DNA from: Prevotellaceae bacterium
GTDB taxonomy: Bacteria > Bacteroidota > Bacteroidia > Bacteroidales > Paludibacteraceae
NCBI GenBank assembly: GCA_031271465.1
Contig: JAISVR010000011.1
Location: 1 to 64,000, forward strand
Direction of reading: 5' to 3'
DNA: 64,000 bases
Both the position numbers and the translations under genes were made by a program. Positions 25,274-33,122 of this stretch are shown here, one piece after another (the stretch's first letter is position 1; each line of letters starts with the position of its first letter). Under the pieces are notes generated by a model that was not told where the DNA came from, ran no database searches, and saw only the letters and a program-made list of their open reading frames with translations.

Positions 25274-26143
25274 ATGAATTATTCTCTATCAAATATTGAC
25301 TGTAGAGTTGGATTAAATCAATTAAGCGATAATTCAATAGATTTCATCGTAACTGACCCACCCTATTTTTTAGATGGAATGGATGATAAATGGAACGATA
25401 CTAAATTAAAATCCAAATTAAAACAGGGTGTTATTGGCGGATTGCCTGTGGGAATGAAATTTGATAGAAAACAAGGTGAAAAGTTACAACATTTTTTAGA
25501 GCCAATATGTGATGAATTTTTTAGAGTGTTAAAACCGGGTGGATTTTGTGTTGTTTTTTCCTTAGGCAGATTATATCATAGAACTGCGATGGCATTGGAT
25601 TTGGCAGGATTTGAAATTAGAGATATGCTTGGTTGGAAATATGAAGGGCAGGCAAAAGCTTTTTCACAAAACCACTTCATCGAAAAAAACAAAACAATGT
25701 CCGAACAAGAAAAACAAACTTTAATAAAGGAACTTGACGGATTAAAAACTCCTCAACTGAAACCTCAGATAGAACCAATGACATTGGCACAGAAGCCAAA
25801 AGAGGGTACATTTATTGAAAATTGGAAAAAATACCAATTGGGCTTGATTAATACTAAAGAATCATTAGACGGAATGTTCCCTGGAACAATAATGGAAGTA
25901 TCTAAAAAAGTTCGTCAAAATGAAACGATTGAAAAAATAGACCACATGACCGTTAAACCTGTTATGTTGATTTCCCATTTAATTAAACTCTTTACTAAGG
26001 AAGGACAGACTGTATTAGACCCTTTTACAGGAAGTGGTTCGCACGGAGTTGCGGCGATAGTTTCTAAGAGAAATTTCATCGGTTTTGAAATAGAGAAAAA
26101 ATATTACGAAATTGCTTTAAAAAGGTTGCAGGAAACTACCTAA
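25274..26143 (+). CDS. Type II DNA methyltransferase (beta class, probably N6-adenine)
   Basis: A 289-aa SAM-dependent DNA methyltransferase. Catalytic motif IV is TDPPYFLDG (32-40), and SAM-binding motif I comes late as LDPFTGSGSHG (about 250-260). This gives the beta order. DPPY rather than SPPY favours N6-adenine over N4-cytosine. KPGGFCVVFS and MTVKPVMLISHLIKLF are further conserved blocks. It is convergent with and overlaps an HNH nuclease gene by 8 bp, a normal layout for a restriction-modification pair. The recognition sequence is unknown. Confidence 0.88.
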   Translation: MNYSLSNIDCRVGLNQLSDNSIDFIVTDPPYFLDGMDDKWNDTKLKSKLKQGVIGGLPVGMKFDRKQGEKLQHFLEPICDEFFRVLKPGGFCVVFSLGRLYHRTAMALDLAGFEIRDMLGWKYEGQAKAFSQNHFIEKNKTMSEQEKQTLIKELDGLKTPQLKPQIEPMTLAQKPKEGTFIENWKKYQLGLINTKESLDGMFPGTIMEVSKKVRQNETIEKIDHMTVKPVMLISHLIKLFTKEGQTVLDPFTGSGSHGVAAIVSKRNFIGFEIEKKYYEIALKRLQETT

Positions 26144-26861
26144 GAAGATTCTTTAAGAAAAGAAAAATTTCCCACTTGACTTTATTTGATGCTTTTTGCA
26201 AAAACGCTTTAACAATTCTTACTCCATCAGATGTTTCTGCTACTTCTATAACTCTCCCTGTCTTATCATAAATCCATCTGTTTCTGTCTGCACGATTGCA
26301 AATTTGACACTGTGGAATGATGTTACCGGCGACAAGTGGTTTTGATGGATTCATGTGTCCTTTTTGCAATTTGACAATTACACCCTTGCGAAAAAAATGT
26401 TCTTCGCCTTCTTTAGTGCCACATGAAACACACTTGTAGCCGTATTCTTTTTTGATTTGCTCAAAATCATCAGTATCAAAACCGACGCGTCGTTTTGGTG
26501 CAAAGGCTGGGTAGGAATTTTCTAAATCAATCAATTTATATGAGCCGCTTGGAACTTTTTCGCCATTATCTCCACGCGTTCCTGATACAATATTCCATCC
26601 CCTCTGCATTCCAAGATGTCTTGCCTGTTGAACATCGGAAACATCAGGATAATATTTTCTTACGAAAGAAGTTAATTCTTGTTTTGAAATGATTTTAGTA
26701 TTTGGATAATTTTCTGCCAATTTCACCAATACCAAAGCATCTTTTGTATATCGACCATTGTTATCTTTCAGTTTAGGCAAACGCACTCCCTTCTCTTTCA
26801 AATATTTGTTGTGGTATTTTTCAATAAGTTTGTAGGTTTCCTCTAATGTTTCGTCTGTCAT
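26136..26861 (-). CDS. HNH restriction endonuclease (predicted)
   Basis: A 241-aa protein. The C-terminal half carries a zinc-ribbon HNH fold: CVSCGTKEGEEH (about 142-153), LQKGHMNPSKP with the HNH histidine, GNIIPQCQICNRADRN with the central Asn and the second CxxC. The N-terminal half (TSFVRKYYPDVSDVQQARHLG, NIVSGTRGDNGEK) is probably the DNA recognition part. The overlap with the methyltransferase gene and the HTH gene 14 bp upstream argue for a type II restriction enzyme. I do not recognise the specificity. Confidence 0.75.
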   Translation of the reverse strand: MTDETLEETYKLIEKYHNKYLKEKGVRLPKLKDNNGRYTKDALVLVKLAENYPNTKIISKQELTSFVRKYYPDVSDVQQARHLGMQRGWNIVSGTRGDNGEKVPSGSYKLIDLENSYPAFAPKRRVGFDTDDFEQIKKEYGYKCVSCGTKEGEEHFFRKGVIVKLQKGHMNPSKPLVAGNIIPQCQICNRADRNRWIYDKTGRVIEVAETSDGVRIVKAFLQKASNKVKWEIFLFLKNLLR

Positions 26862-26875
26862 ATTTATCTATCTTG

Positions 26876-27214
26876 TTACTTCTTCATAATACTTTCATAT
26901 ACCGAAAGTTTCACTTTCAATTCATCAAGTTCTGTTTGCAAAAGAGCAATTTCTTTGCGCAATTTCGCTTCGGTTTGAGTTTCGTAATCTATATTCAACG
27001 CTTCGCCAAGTTCGGAAATAAAATTATGCCGCAAAGCCAAAGATGCACGCCACCAAATACCCATTTGAAGCGATTTTCGCGTAAAATAAACATTCACGCC
27101 CGACGGTGTAATGCCCATGGCGCGTGCCAACCCTGCTTTTACCGTGTGTTGTTCGGCAATATATTTTTCCAGCAAGCTGCCATTGTGAGGCATATCTTTC
27201 GTTGTTTGTTTCAT
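26876..27214 (-). CDS. Small HTH protein with C-terminal coiled coil
   Basis: A 112-aa product. The start is set at the ATG at 27214 (MKQTTKDMPHNGS), because the upstream in-frame ATG coincides with the promoter. A lambda-repressor-like HTH (KAGLARAMGITPSGVNVYF, about 26-44) is followed by a linker and a heptad-rich tail (LRKEIALLQTELDELKVKL) likely to dimerise. Its stop is 14 bp before the HNH nuclease start, so they are co-transcribed. It could be the controller of the restriction-modification locus. It is longer than a standard C protein, so this is an inference from context. Confidence 0.65.
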   Translation of the reverse strand: MKQTTKDMPHNGSLLEKYIAEQHTVKAGLARAMGITPSGVNVYFTRKSLQMGIWWRASLALRHNFISELGEALNIDYETQTEAKLRKEIALLQTELDELKVKLSVYESIMKK

Positions 27215-27246
27215 AAAAAATATGGTTTGTTTAAAATTAAAAACCA

Positions 27247-27277
27247 CAAATATACACTAAAAATTTATGTTTTCAAG
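27247..27277 (-). promoter_or_regulatory. Promoter of the HTH-nuclease operon
   Basis: Minus-strand -7 box TATATTTG (27247-27254) with CTTG as a partial -33 box at 27274-27277; the spacer is 19 bp. The repeat array begins 14 bp further upstream. Confidence 0.5.
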
Positions 27278-27290
27278 ATTCAAATCCGCT

Positions 27291-27390
27291 CTTTTAGAAA
27301 TATAATAATACCTTTTTAGTATATTATATTACTCTTTTAGAGTATAATATTATTTCTTAATAATACAATATTGTCTTTTTAATATAATCC
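27291..27390. repeat. Five-unit AT-rich tandem array, 19-22 bp period
   Basis: Units begin with CTT(T)TTAG-like sequence at 27291, 27312, 27334, 27356 and 27375, each followed by a TATAATA-like tract. Intervals of 21, 22, 22 and 19 bp correspond to about two DNA helical turns. The fourth unit is the most degenerate. The array sits upstream of the HTH-gene promoter and may be a multi-copy binding site. Confidence 0.6.
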
Positions 27391-27428
27391 TTCAGGATAT
27401 TTTATACAAAAAACCCTCCGCTTCGCTC

Positions 27429-27510
27429 GCCCCTTTAAAATAAGGGGACAATGTTTGTACAAAAAGATAGTTTGTGTAGACTCTCCCCTTGAGTACCCCG
27501 AAGGGGAGGA
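27429..27510. repeat. GC-rich inverted repeats of a CCCCTT/AAGGGG family
   Basis: CCCCTTTAAAATAAGGGG (about 27430-27447) and CTCCCCTTGAGTACCCCGAAGGGGAG (about 27483-27508) are two hairpin-forming units; a related sequence occurs at about 43940-43965. They resemble short dispersed intergenic repeats and could also terminate transcription. Confidence 0.4.
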
Positions 27511-27582
27511 GTTATAAAAACAACGAAAGGAAGTATAAGGACGGATGCTTAAAAAATATTTTTTAGACAGCTTCCTGTTTTT

Positions 27583-28635
27583 TTACATATCGCAGAAAAA
27601 ATCGAAGCTATCGAAGATAAGATTTTGCGACACATGCTGGTTTATTCTGATGTCGCCGATATCGCCCAGCAAGGTAAAATTTATTTCCTTACTGTCGTTC
27701 TTTTTGTCGTGCGTCATTAGTTCGAAAAGGCGGTCGTAATCCTTGCACGAGATAGCAAAACTGCCGTAGTTTTTCCCGATGAAACAGCATATTTCCTGCA
27801 ATTTTTCCTTCGGGAAATTCAATGTACGGTACGACAGGTATAACTCGCAAATCATACCCCATGCCACCGCATAGCCGTGCAGCACAGGCGTATTTTTTTC
27901 GTACGAAAAACTCTCGAAAGCATGTCCTACCGTATGCCCGAAGTTCAATGCCTTGCGAATATTCTGCTCGTACGGGTCGCGCTCCACAATATCTTTCTTA
28001 ATCTCGATACAGCGCTCCACAAACGCATCGTTAAAACCCGGTTGTCCACCTTTGGGCGGGCTTTGACGCATTTCGCTCCACAAGTTTTCGTCGGCAATAA
28101 GAGCCGTTTTTATCATTTCGGCACTGCCGTTAAGGATTTGTTCCGTGCTCAACGAGTTAAAAAACCGCGCATTGACAAGCACAAAATCAGCAGGATTGAT
28201 TACTCCTATTTCGTTTTTCAAACCGTTGAAATTGATGCCTGTTTTGCCGCCCACCGCTGCATCCACCGCGCCAAGAATGGTGGTAGGAATGTTGATGTAA
28301 CGCATTCCGCGCTTAAAAGTTGATGCCGCAAAGCCGCCGAGGTCAGTTATCATGCCGCCGCCGAGGTTTATCATCAACGAGCGACGGGTGGCACCGTTGT
28401 CGCTCAAAAACTGCCACACGGCAGTCAGGCTGTCCAAGTTTTTGTGCTCATCGCCGTTTACGATGCTGAAAATATGCGCGCCTGCAAGCTTCTCGCTCTC
28501 CAACAGCAACGGCAGACAAAATTTGCGCGTAAGTGTATCGGTGAGGATAAAAATCTGTTCGGCGGGTTGATTGCCTACAACCTGTTCAAGCTCCGAACGG
28601 AAATCTTTGCAGATAATAACTTCCTGTTTCGACAT
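27583..28635 (-). CDS. aroB: 3-dehydroquinate synthase
   Basis: AroB converts DAHP to 3-dehydroquinate in the shikimate pathway using NAD and a divalent metal. The start is set at the ATG at 28635 (MSKQEVIICKDF), giving 350 aa; a longer frame would cross the promoter. Key blocks are GGGMITDLGGFAAST, INIPTTILGAVDAAVGGKTGINF, LKNEIGVINPADFVLV and NFGHTVGHAFES with metal-binding histidines. Divergent from dut. Confidence 0.95.
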   Translation of the reverse strand: MSKQEVIICKDFRSELEQVVGNQPAEQIFILTDTLTRKFCLPLLLESEKLAGAHIFSIVNGDEHKNLDSLTAVWQFLSDNGATRRSLMINLGGGMITDLGGFAASTFKRGMRYINIPTTILGAVDAAVGGKTGINFNGLKNEIGVINPADFVLVNARFFNSLSTEQILNGSAEMIKTALIADENLWSEMRQSPPKGGQPGFNDAFVERCIEIKKDIVERDPYEQNIRKALNFGHTVGHAFESFSYEKNTPVLHGYAVAWGMICELYLSYRTLNFPKEKLQEICCFIGKNYGSFAISCKDYDRLFELMTHDKKNDSKEINFTLLGDIGDIRINQHVSQNLIFDSFDFFCDM

Positions 28636-28664
28636 GATTTTTTCTAAAAAATATTTTTGAGGCA

Positions 28665-28672
28665 CAAAGATA
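28665..28672 (-). promoter_or_regulatory. -7 box TATCTTTG for aroB
   Basis: TATCTTTG on the minus strand, 29 bp before the aroB ATG. Confidence 0.5.
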
Positions 28673-28734
28673 GAAAAATAATGACTATTTTCGCAGGTTG
28701 GAAAAGTACACTGCAAAACATTATTATTTTTTCT

Positions 28735-29166
28735 ATGAAAATCAAAATCAACAACCAATCCAAGCACGCGTTGCCCGAGTATGCCACTTCCCTATCTGCA
28801 GGTATGGATTTACGGGCAAACCTTGCCGAATCTGTTATCCTCAAACCGCTGGAACGCAAATTGATTCCTACAGGATTATTCATCGAATTGCCCGAAGGCT
28901 ACGAGGCACAAATTCGCCCGCGCAGCGGATTGGCATTGAAAAAAGGCATCACGGTGCTCAATTCTCCCGGAACGATTGATGCCGATTATCGCGGCGAAAT
29001 AGGTGTGATACTGATAAATCTTTCTGCCGACGATTTTGAAATTGCCGATGGGGAGCGCATTTGTCAGATGGTGATTGCCCAACATGCGCAGGCAGAATGG
29101 ATAGAGGTAGAAGCTCTCACCGATACCAAGCGCGGTGCGGGTGGTTTTGGACACACGGGACTGTAA
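28735..29166 (+). CDS. dut: Deoxyuridine 5'-triphosphate nucleotidohydrolase
   Basis: Dut hydrolyses dUTP to dUMP and keeps uracil out of DNA. The start is the ATG at 28735 ([18 protein letters not shown]), giving 143 aa, the normal trimeric dUTPase size. Motifs in order: [46 protein letters not shown] and the C-terminal arm [10 protein letters not shown]. It leads the block dut-TPR-DUF4292-EnvC, a frequent Bacteroidota arrangement. Confidence 0.96.
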   Translation: MKIKINNQSKHALPEYATSLSAGMDLRANLAESVILKPLERKLIPTGLFIELPEGYEAQIRPRSGLALKKGITVLNSPGTIDADYRGEIGVILINLSADDFEIADGERICQMVIAQHAQAEWIEVEALTDTKRGAGGFGHTGL

Positions 29167-29196
29167 ATTAAGAACTAAAAGTTAAAAACCTTTTTT

Positions 29197-30975
29197 ATGA
29201 AAAAAATATTTTTCTTGACCGTGTTGTTGTTTGCGAGTATTTTGTGTGCATTTGCCGCAAAAGTCGATAAAAAGCAAGATAACAAAGCGGCGAAAGCCAA
29301 GACCGAACTGTCGACAGAAGACCGGCGTAAATTCGACTACTATTTTTACGAAGCTATTCGCCAGCGACAGTTACGCAACTTTGATGCTTCGGTCGATTTG
29401 CTTACCGAGTGCTACTACATCAATCCGCGCAGCAGTGCGGTAGCCTACGAATTTGCGATGGTTTATACCGCCATTCAAGATGTGCCCAAAGCTCTGTCGT
29501 TTATGACAATGGCTTCGCGGCTCGACCAATCGAACAGCTGGTACAAAATGGGGCTTGCCGAGTTGTTTATCAAAAATAACGATTATCAGTCAGCCATTCT
29601 TGTGTACGAAAATATTGCCAAAAATCACCCCGAAAAAGACGATGTCGATTACATGCTTGCTTCGCTTTACAAACAAACGGGCGAAATTCAAAAAAGCATC
29701 AAATCGCTTAATGCTGTAGAAAAAAAATTTGGGATAAACGAAGCTATTTCATTCGAGAAATTCCGCTTATACAAAGTGCGTGGCGAAAATAAAAAAGCAA
29801 ATGCCGAAATTGACCGGCTTATTGCTAAATATCCCATGGAATACAAGTATCAAATTTTGCGCGGCGAAATTTATGTCGATGAAGGGCAGCCTAAAAAAGC
29901 CCTCGAATGTTTTGAACAGGTGCGAAGTGCCGACCCCAACAATGTTGCGTTGTTGATGGCAATGTATAATTTTTATATAACAACGGGCGATTCGATAGCT
30001 GCCGACAATGTGTTTGGCAGTGTTTTCCAAAATCCGCAAACGGATATTGACGATAAGTTGAGCGCGCTTACACAATATCTCTCTATTCGAGATTTAAGCG
30101 TAACAAGAGCCGAAGGGCATTTTAATGATTTATTAAATCAATATCCCGACAATGAAATTTTGCATACCTACTATGTATCTTTTCTGTTGATGCAACGCCG
30201 TTTCGACGACGCTGTGCCGGAACTGGAGTTCCTTATTGCCAACAATCCTACCAATAAAGAAGCTTGGGAAGAATTGATAAAACTCTATGCTGCACAAGAA
30301 AATGTGGAAAAACTGCTCGAAACGACGAATCGAGCCATTGCTCAATTGCCCCGCGAGCCAACATTTTATTTGCTCAAATCAATAGCTCTTGTTCAGCAGG
30401 AAAAATTCGATGAAGCTCTGCAAAACTACAAAACGGGATTGGATACTTTGGAAAACAATAGGGATACGCTTGCTTTGGAAAATTTGGAGATGGTTGCCGA
30501 ATTCAACATGCAGATTGCTGATATTTATGCCATGCAAAATAATCTGAAAGAAGCTTTTTTCTATTATGAAAAAGCATATCAACTCAATCCTAACCACGCA
30601 GGATTGCTCAACAACTATGCCTATTATCTTTCCATTGCCGACCGCGACCTCGATAAAGCCGAGTTGATGAGTGCCAAAGCCGTTCAAGCATATCCCGAAA
30701 ATGTGTCGTTTCTCGATACCTACGCATGGATTTTTTTCAAACAGGGAAACATGACTTTGGCGCGCATGTATATTATGCAGGCTATCGACAAAGGTGGCGA
30801 TAAAAATCCGGTGGTGGCAGAGCATTATGGCGATATTCTCTATCAAAACGGGCAGCCCGAAGAAGCACTGCGCTGGTGGCAAAATTCGAAAGAGTTAGGA
30901 AATACCTCATCTGTTTTAGAGCAAAAAATTGAAACTCGAAAATACATTCCCGAACATGAACCGTTTAGCGAATAA
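29197..30975 (+). CDS. Exported tetratricopeptide-repeat protein
   Basis: A 592-aa protein with a signal peptide (1-20, ends CAFA). A long series of TPR helices runs to the end, for example PRSSAVAYEFAMVYTAIQD, AILVYENIAKNHPEKDDV, NPNHAGLLNNYAYYLS and YPENVSFLDTYAWIFF. TPR arrays mediate protein contacts. The conserved neighbours suggest an envelope assembly role. Its stop overlaps the start of the DUF4292 lipoprotein gene by 20 bp. Confidence 0.85.
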   Translation: MKKIFFLTVLLFASILCAFAAKVDKKQDNKAAKAKTELSTEDRRKFDYYFYEAIRQRQLRNFDASVDLLTECYYINPRSSAVAYEFAMVYTAIQDVPKALSFMTMASRLDQSNSWYKMGLAELFIKNNDYQSAILVYENIAKNHPEKDDVDYMLASLYKQTGEIQKSIKSLNAVEKKFGINEAISFEKFRLYKVRGENKKANAEIDRLIAKYPMEYKYQILRGEIYVDEGQPKKALECFEQVRSADPNNVALLMAMYNFYITTGDSIAADNVFGSVFQNPQTDIDDKLSALTQYLSIRDLSVTRAEGHFNDLLNQYPDNEILHTYYVSFLLMQRRFDDAVPELEFLIANNPTNKEAWEELIKLYAAQENVEKLLETTNRAIAQLPREPTFYLLKSIALVQQEKFDEALQNYKTGLDTLENNRDTLALENLEMVAEFNMQIADIYAMQNNLKEAFFYYEKAYQLNPNHAGLLNNYAYYLSIADRDLDKAELMSAKAVQAYPENVSFLDTYAWIFFKQGNMTLARMYIMQAIDKGGDKNPVVAEHYGDILYQNGQPEEALRWWQNSKELGNTSSVLEQKIETRKYIPEHEPFSE

Positions 30976-31783
30976 AGGAAAAGCAACAGTTGGAACTCTG
31001 CTGTGCATTGCCGTAATACTTATATGTTCGTGTCGCACTGCGCGTCAAACAACCGGCACTGCAACCGATGTAGTATTACCTAAAGGTGGCATGCAGGTGA
31101 AACAGCCCGATGTACAAACCGCCGAATTTAACCGTGTAAGCGTAAATATCAATATTAACGGACAAAAAGTAAGCAGTCGTGCGTCGATAAAAATTATTCG
31201 CGATAGCATTATTCAAGTTTCGGTGCAACCGGTACTTGGCATCGAAATTGCACGCATCGACCTTACTCCCGAAACGGCAATATTGGTTGATAAATTCAAC
31301 GGAAAATATTTTTCTACCCGTTACGATTCGCTTCTGATAAAAAAAGGTATTGAACTGAATTTCAAACATCTGCAAGCCTTGTTGCTCAATCGTTTATTTA
31401 CAATTCCGCAGCCCGAACTTACGGAAAAAGATTTGCCCAACCTGTTTAAAGCATTGCCTTATCCGGGAGGAACAATGTTGCGTAGCGTAGGATTTGCAAA
31501 CGGTTTTTCGGTCGATTTTTTAATAAACGACGATAAACAAATTTCCATGACTGTGGTGTCGCACCCGAAAGCGATATTGCGTTGTTCGTACAGCGATTTC
31601 AATGAAAAAGATAAAATAACATTTCCTTTTCGATACAAATTCGAACTCAGCAGCGGTAATCGTAACAACGGCGCCGAGGTAATTCTTTCCGATGCTTTGT
31701 TTAACAAAACAGTGAAAATAAATCCTACGAATTTATCCAATTACCGCCGAGTAGACAATATAGAACAGTTAATACCGAATTAA
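30956..31783 (+). CDS. DUF4292-type lipoprotein
   Basis: A 275-aa predicted lipoprotein. The start at ATG 30956 (MNRLANKGKATVG) gives a signal with lipobox LICSC before RTARQ, whereas the upstream ATG at 30929 would extend the n-region. The mature part (VSVNININGQKVSSRASIKIIRD, GIEIARIDLTPETAILVDKFNGKYF) has the beta-rich pattern of DUF4292 proteins that resemble LolA/LolB-like carriers. It lies between the TPR protein and EnvC-like genes, so an envelope lipid or lipoprotein function is plausible. Confidence 0.8.
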   Translation: MNRLANKGKATVGTLLCIAVILICSCRTARQTTGTATDVVLPKGGMQVKQPDVQTAEFNRVSVNININGQKVSSRASIKIIRDSIIQVSVQPVLGIEIARIDLTPETAILVDKFNGKYFSTRYDSLLIKKGIELNFKHLQALLLNRLFTIPQPELTEKDLPNLFKALPYPGGTMLRSVGFANGFSVDFLINDDKQISMTVVSHPKAILRCSYSDFNEKDKITFPFRYKFELSSGNRNNGAEVILSDALFNKTVKINPTNLSNYRRVDNIEQLIPN

Positions 31784-31792
31784 AACAAAAGT

Positions 31793-33085
31793 ATGATGCG
31801 TTATATTTTTCTTTCTATTACATTGATATTGATGTTGCTGAGCATTGAAGCTCAAAATATCAATAGTTTACGCAAGCAGCAAAAGCAGGCAAAGCAGAAA
31901 ATTGACCTGACCAACAAATTGCTTAACGAAACGCAAAAAAATCAGAAATCGACCGTAAACAGCCTTACTGTGCTCCAACGACAAATTTCAGAACGCGAAA
32001 CGCTTATCAATGCTCTCAATTCTGAAATCGGAATACTCGACAACGATTTAAATAAGCTTTCTACGGAAATTAATGTCCTTGAAGATCGACTTTCAAGCCT
32101 GAAAAACGAATATGCAAATTTGTTGTATCATGCCTATTTTTTCAAAACAGAATACAACAAATACTTGTTTGTTTTTTCTGCTTCGTCGTTCAATCAAGCG
32201 GTTCGCCGTTGGCGATATGTAGAACAATATTCGCGTTACAGAAAAGAACAAAGCATTCGGATTCAGCAGATTACAAACGAGCTGCGCAGCAAAGAAGACG
32301 AGTTGGCATCTACTATCAATTCCAAATCAACAGTATTGAAAGGAAAAGAAGTAGAAAATCAGGCATTACAGAAATCGCGCAATAACAAGCAGCAAATGTT
32401 GTCCAAATTAGGTCAGAAAGAAAAAGAACTGCGTGCCGACCTTGCAAAACAGCAAAAGCAGGCAAAGCAACTTAACGACAAAATTCAAGAACTGATAGCC
32501 AAGGAAATAGAAAAACAACGAAAAGCCGAAGAAGCAAGAAAAGCAGCCGAAGCTAAAAAAGCTGCTGAAGCCGCTGCGCGAGCAAAAAGAGACAAGCAAG
32601 ATCAACCAATCCCAATCAAACCGGTAGAGAAAACATCTGCAGCTAAACCAAGCTCCCAAGAAGAATTGATTGCGGGCGGATTTGAAAAAAATATGGGACG
32701 CTTGCCTTTCCCTACGCGTGGGGTGATAATAGGTCGTTTCGGTTTGCAAAAGCACCCGGTACTCAGCCATGTAGAAGTCGACAACAAAGGCATTTATATT
32801 CAAGCCGAAGCAGGCGCCGAAGCTTCAGCCGTATATCAGGGCGAGGTTACCCAGATTTTTTCCATTCCGGGCAGCAACAACGCCATTATTGTCAAACACG
32901 GTACATACCGTTCTGTATACACTAATCTTACAAACATTTATGTAAAAGTAGGCGACAAGGTAACTGCCAAACAAAAATTGGGTAAAATTTTTGTCGACGA
33001 AGAAAACGATAACAAAACCGAACTCTATTTCATGATATATAAAAATTCAACACCGCAAGACCCTGAAAAATGGTTGAGCCGATAA
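31793..33085 (+). CDS. EnvC-like murein hydrolase activator with degenerate LytM domain
   Basis: A 430-aa exported protein: signal peptide (1-20, ends SIEA), a long coiled coil (about 22-270, with a KAAEAKKAAEAAARAKR stretch), and a C-terminal M23/LytM fold (about 300-430). The usual zinc ligands are missing: the G-x-D block reads VEVDNKGIYI and the H-x-H strand reads VYTNLTNIY. Like E. coli EnvC it probably activates an amidase rather than cutting peptidoglycan itself, with a role in daughter-cell separation. Confidence 0.85.
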   Translation: MMRYIFLSITLILMLLSIEAQNINSLRKQQKQAKQKIDLTNKLLNETQKNQKSTVNSLTVLQRQISERETLINALNSEIGILDNDLNKLSTEINVLEDRLSSLKNEYANLLYHAYFFKTEYNKYLFVFSASSFNQAVRRWRYVEQYSRYRKEQSIRIQQITNELRSKEDELASTINSKSTVLKGKEVENQALQKSRNNKQQMLSKLGQKEKELRADLAKQQKQAKQLNDKIQELIAKEIEKQRKAEEARKAAEAKKAAEAAARAKRDKQDQPIPIKPVEKTSAAKPSSQEELIAGGFEKNMGRLPFPTRGVIIGRFGLQKHPVLSHVEVDNKGIYIQAEAGAEASAVYQGEVTQIFSIPGSNNAIIVKHGTYRSVYTNLTNIYVKVGDKVTAKQKLGKIFVDEENDNKTELYFMIYKNSTPQDPEKWLSR

Positions 33086-33122
33086 GCCCTGTTGTCAATT
33101 TATAAAACTGTAATATTTAGTA

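Larger units (their letters stand above)
27215..27582. other. 368-bp intergenic region with a repeat array and hairpins
   Basis: Holds the HTH-gene promoter (27247-27277), an AT-rich 21-22 bp tandem array (27291-27390), and two GC-rich inverted repeats near 27429-27447 and 27482-27510. A short self-complementary AAAAAATATTTTTT lies near 27551-27564. No gene is credible. Confidence 0.65.

Noticed and set aside
27291-27390. CRISPR array
   Set aside because: Units are 19-22 bp, contiguous, degenerate and AT-rich, with no unique spacers and no cas genes.
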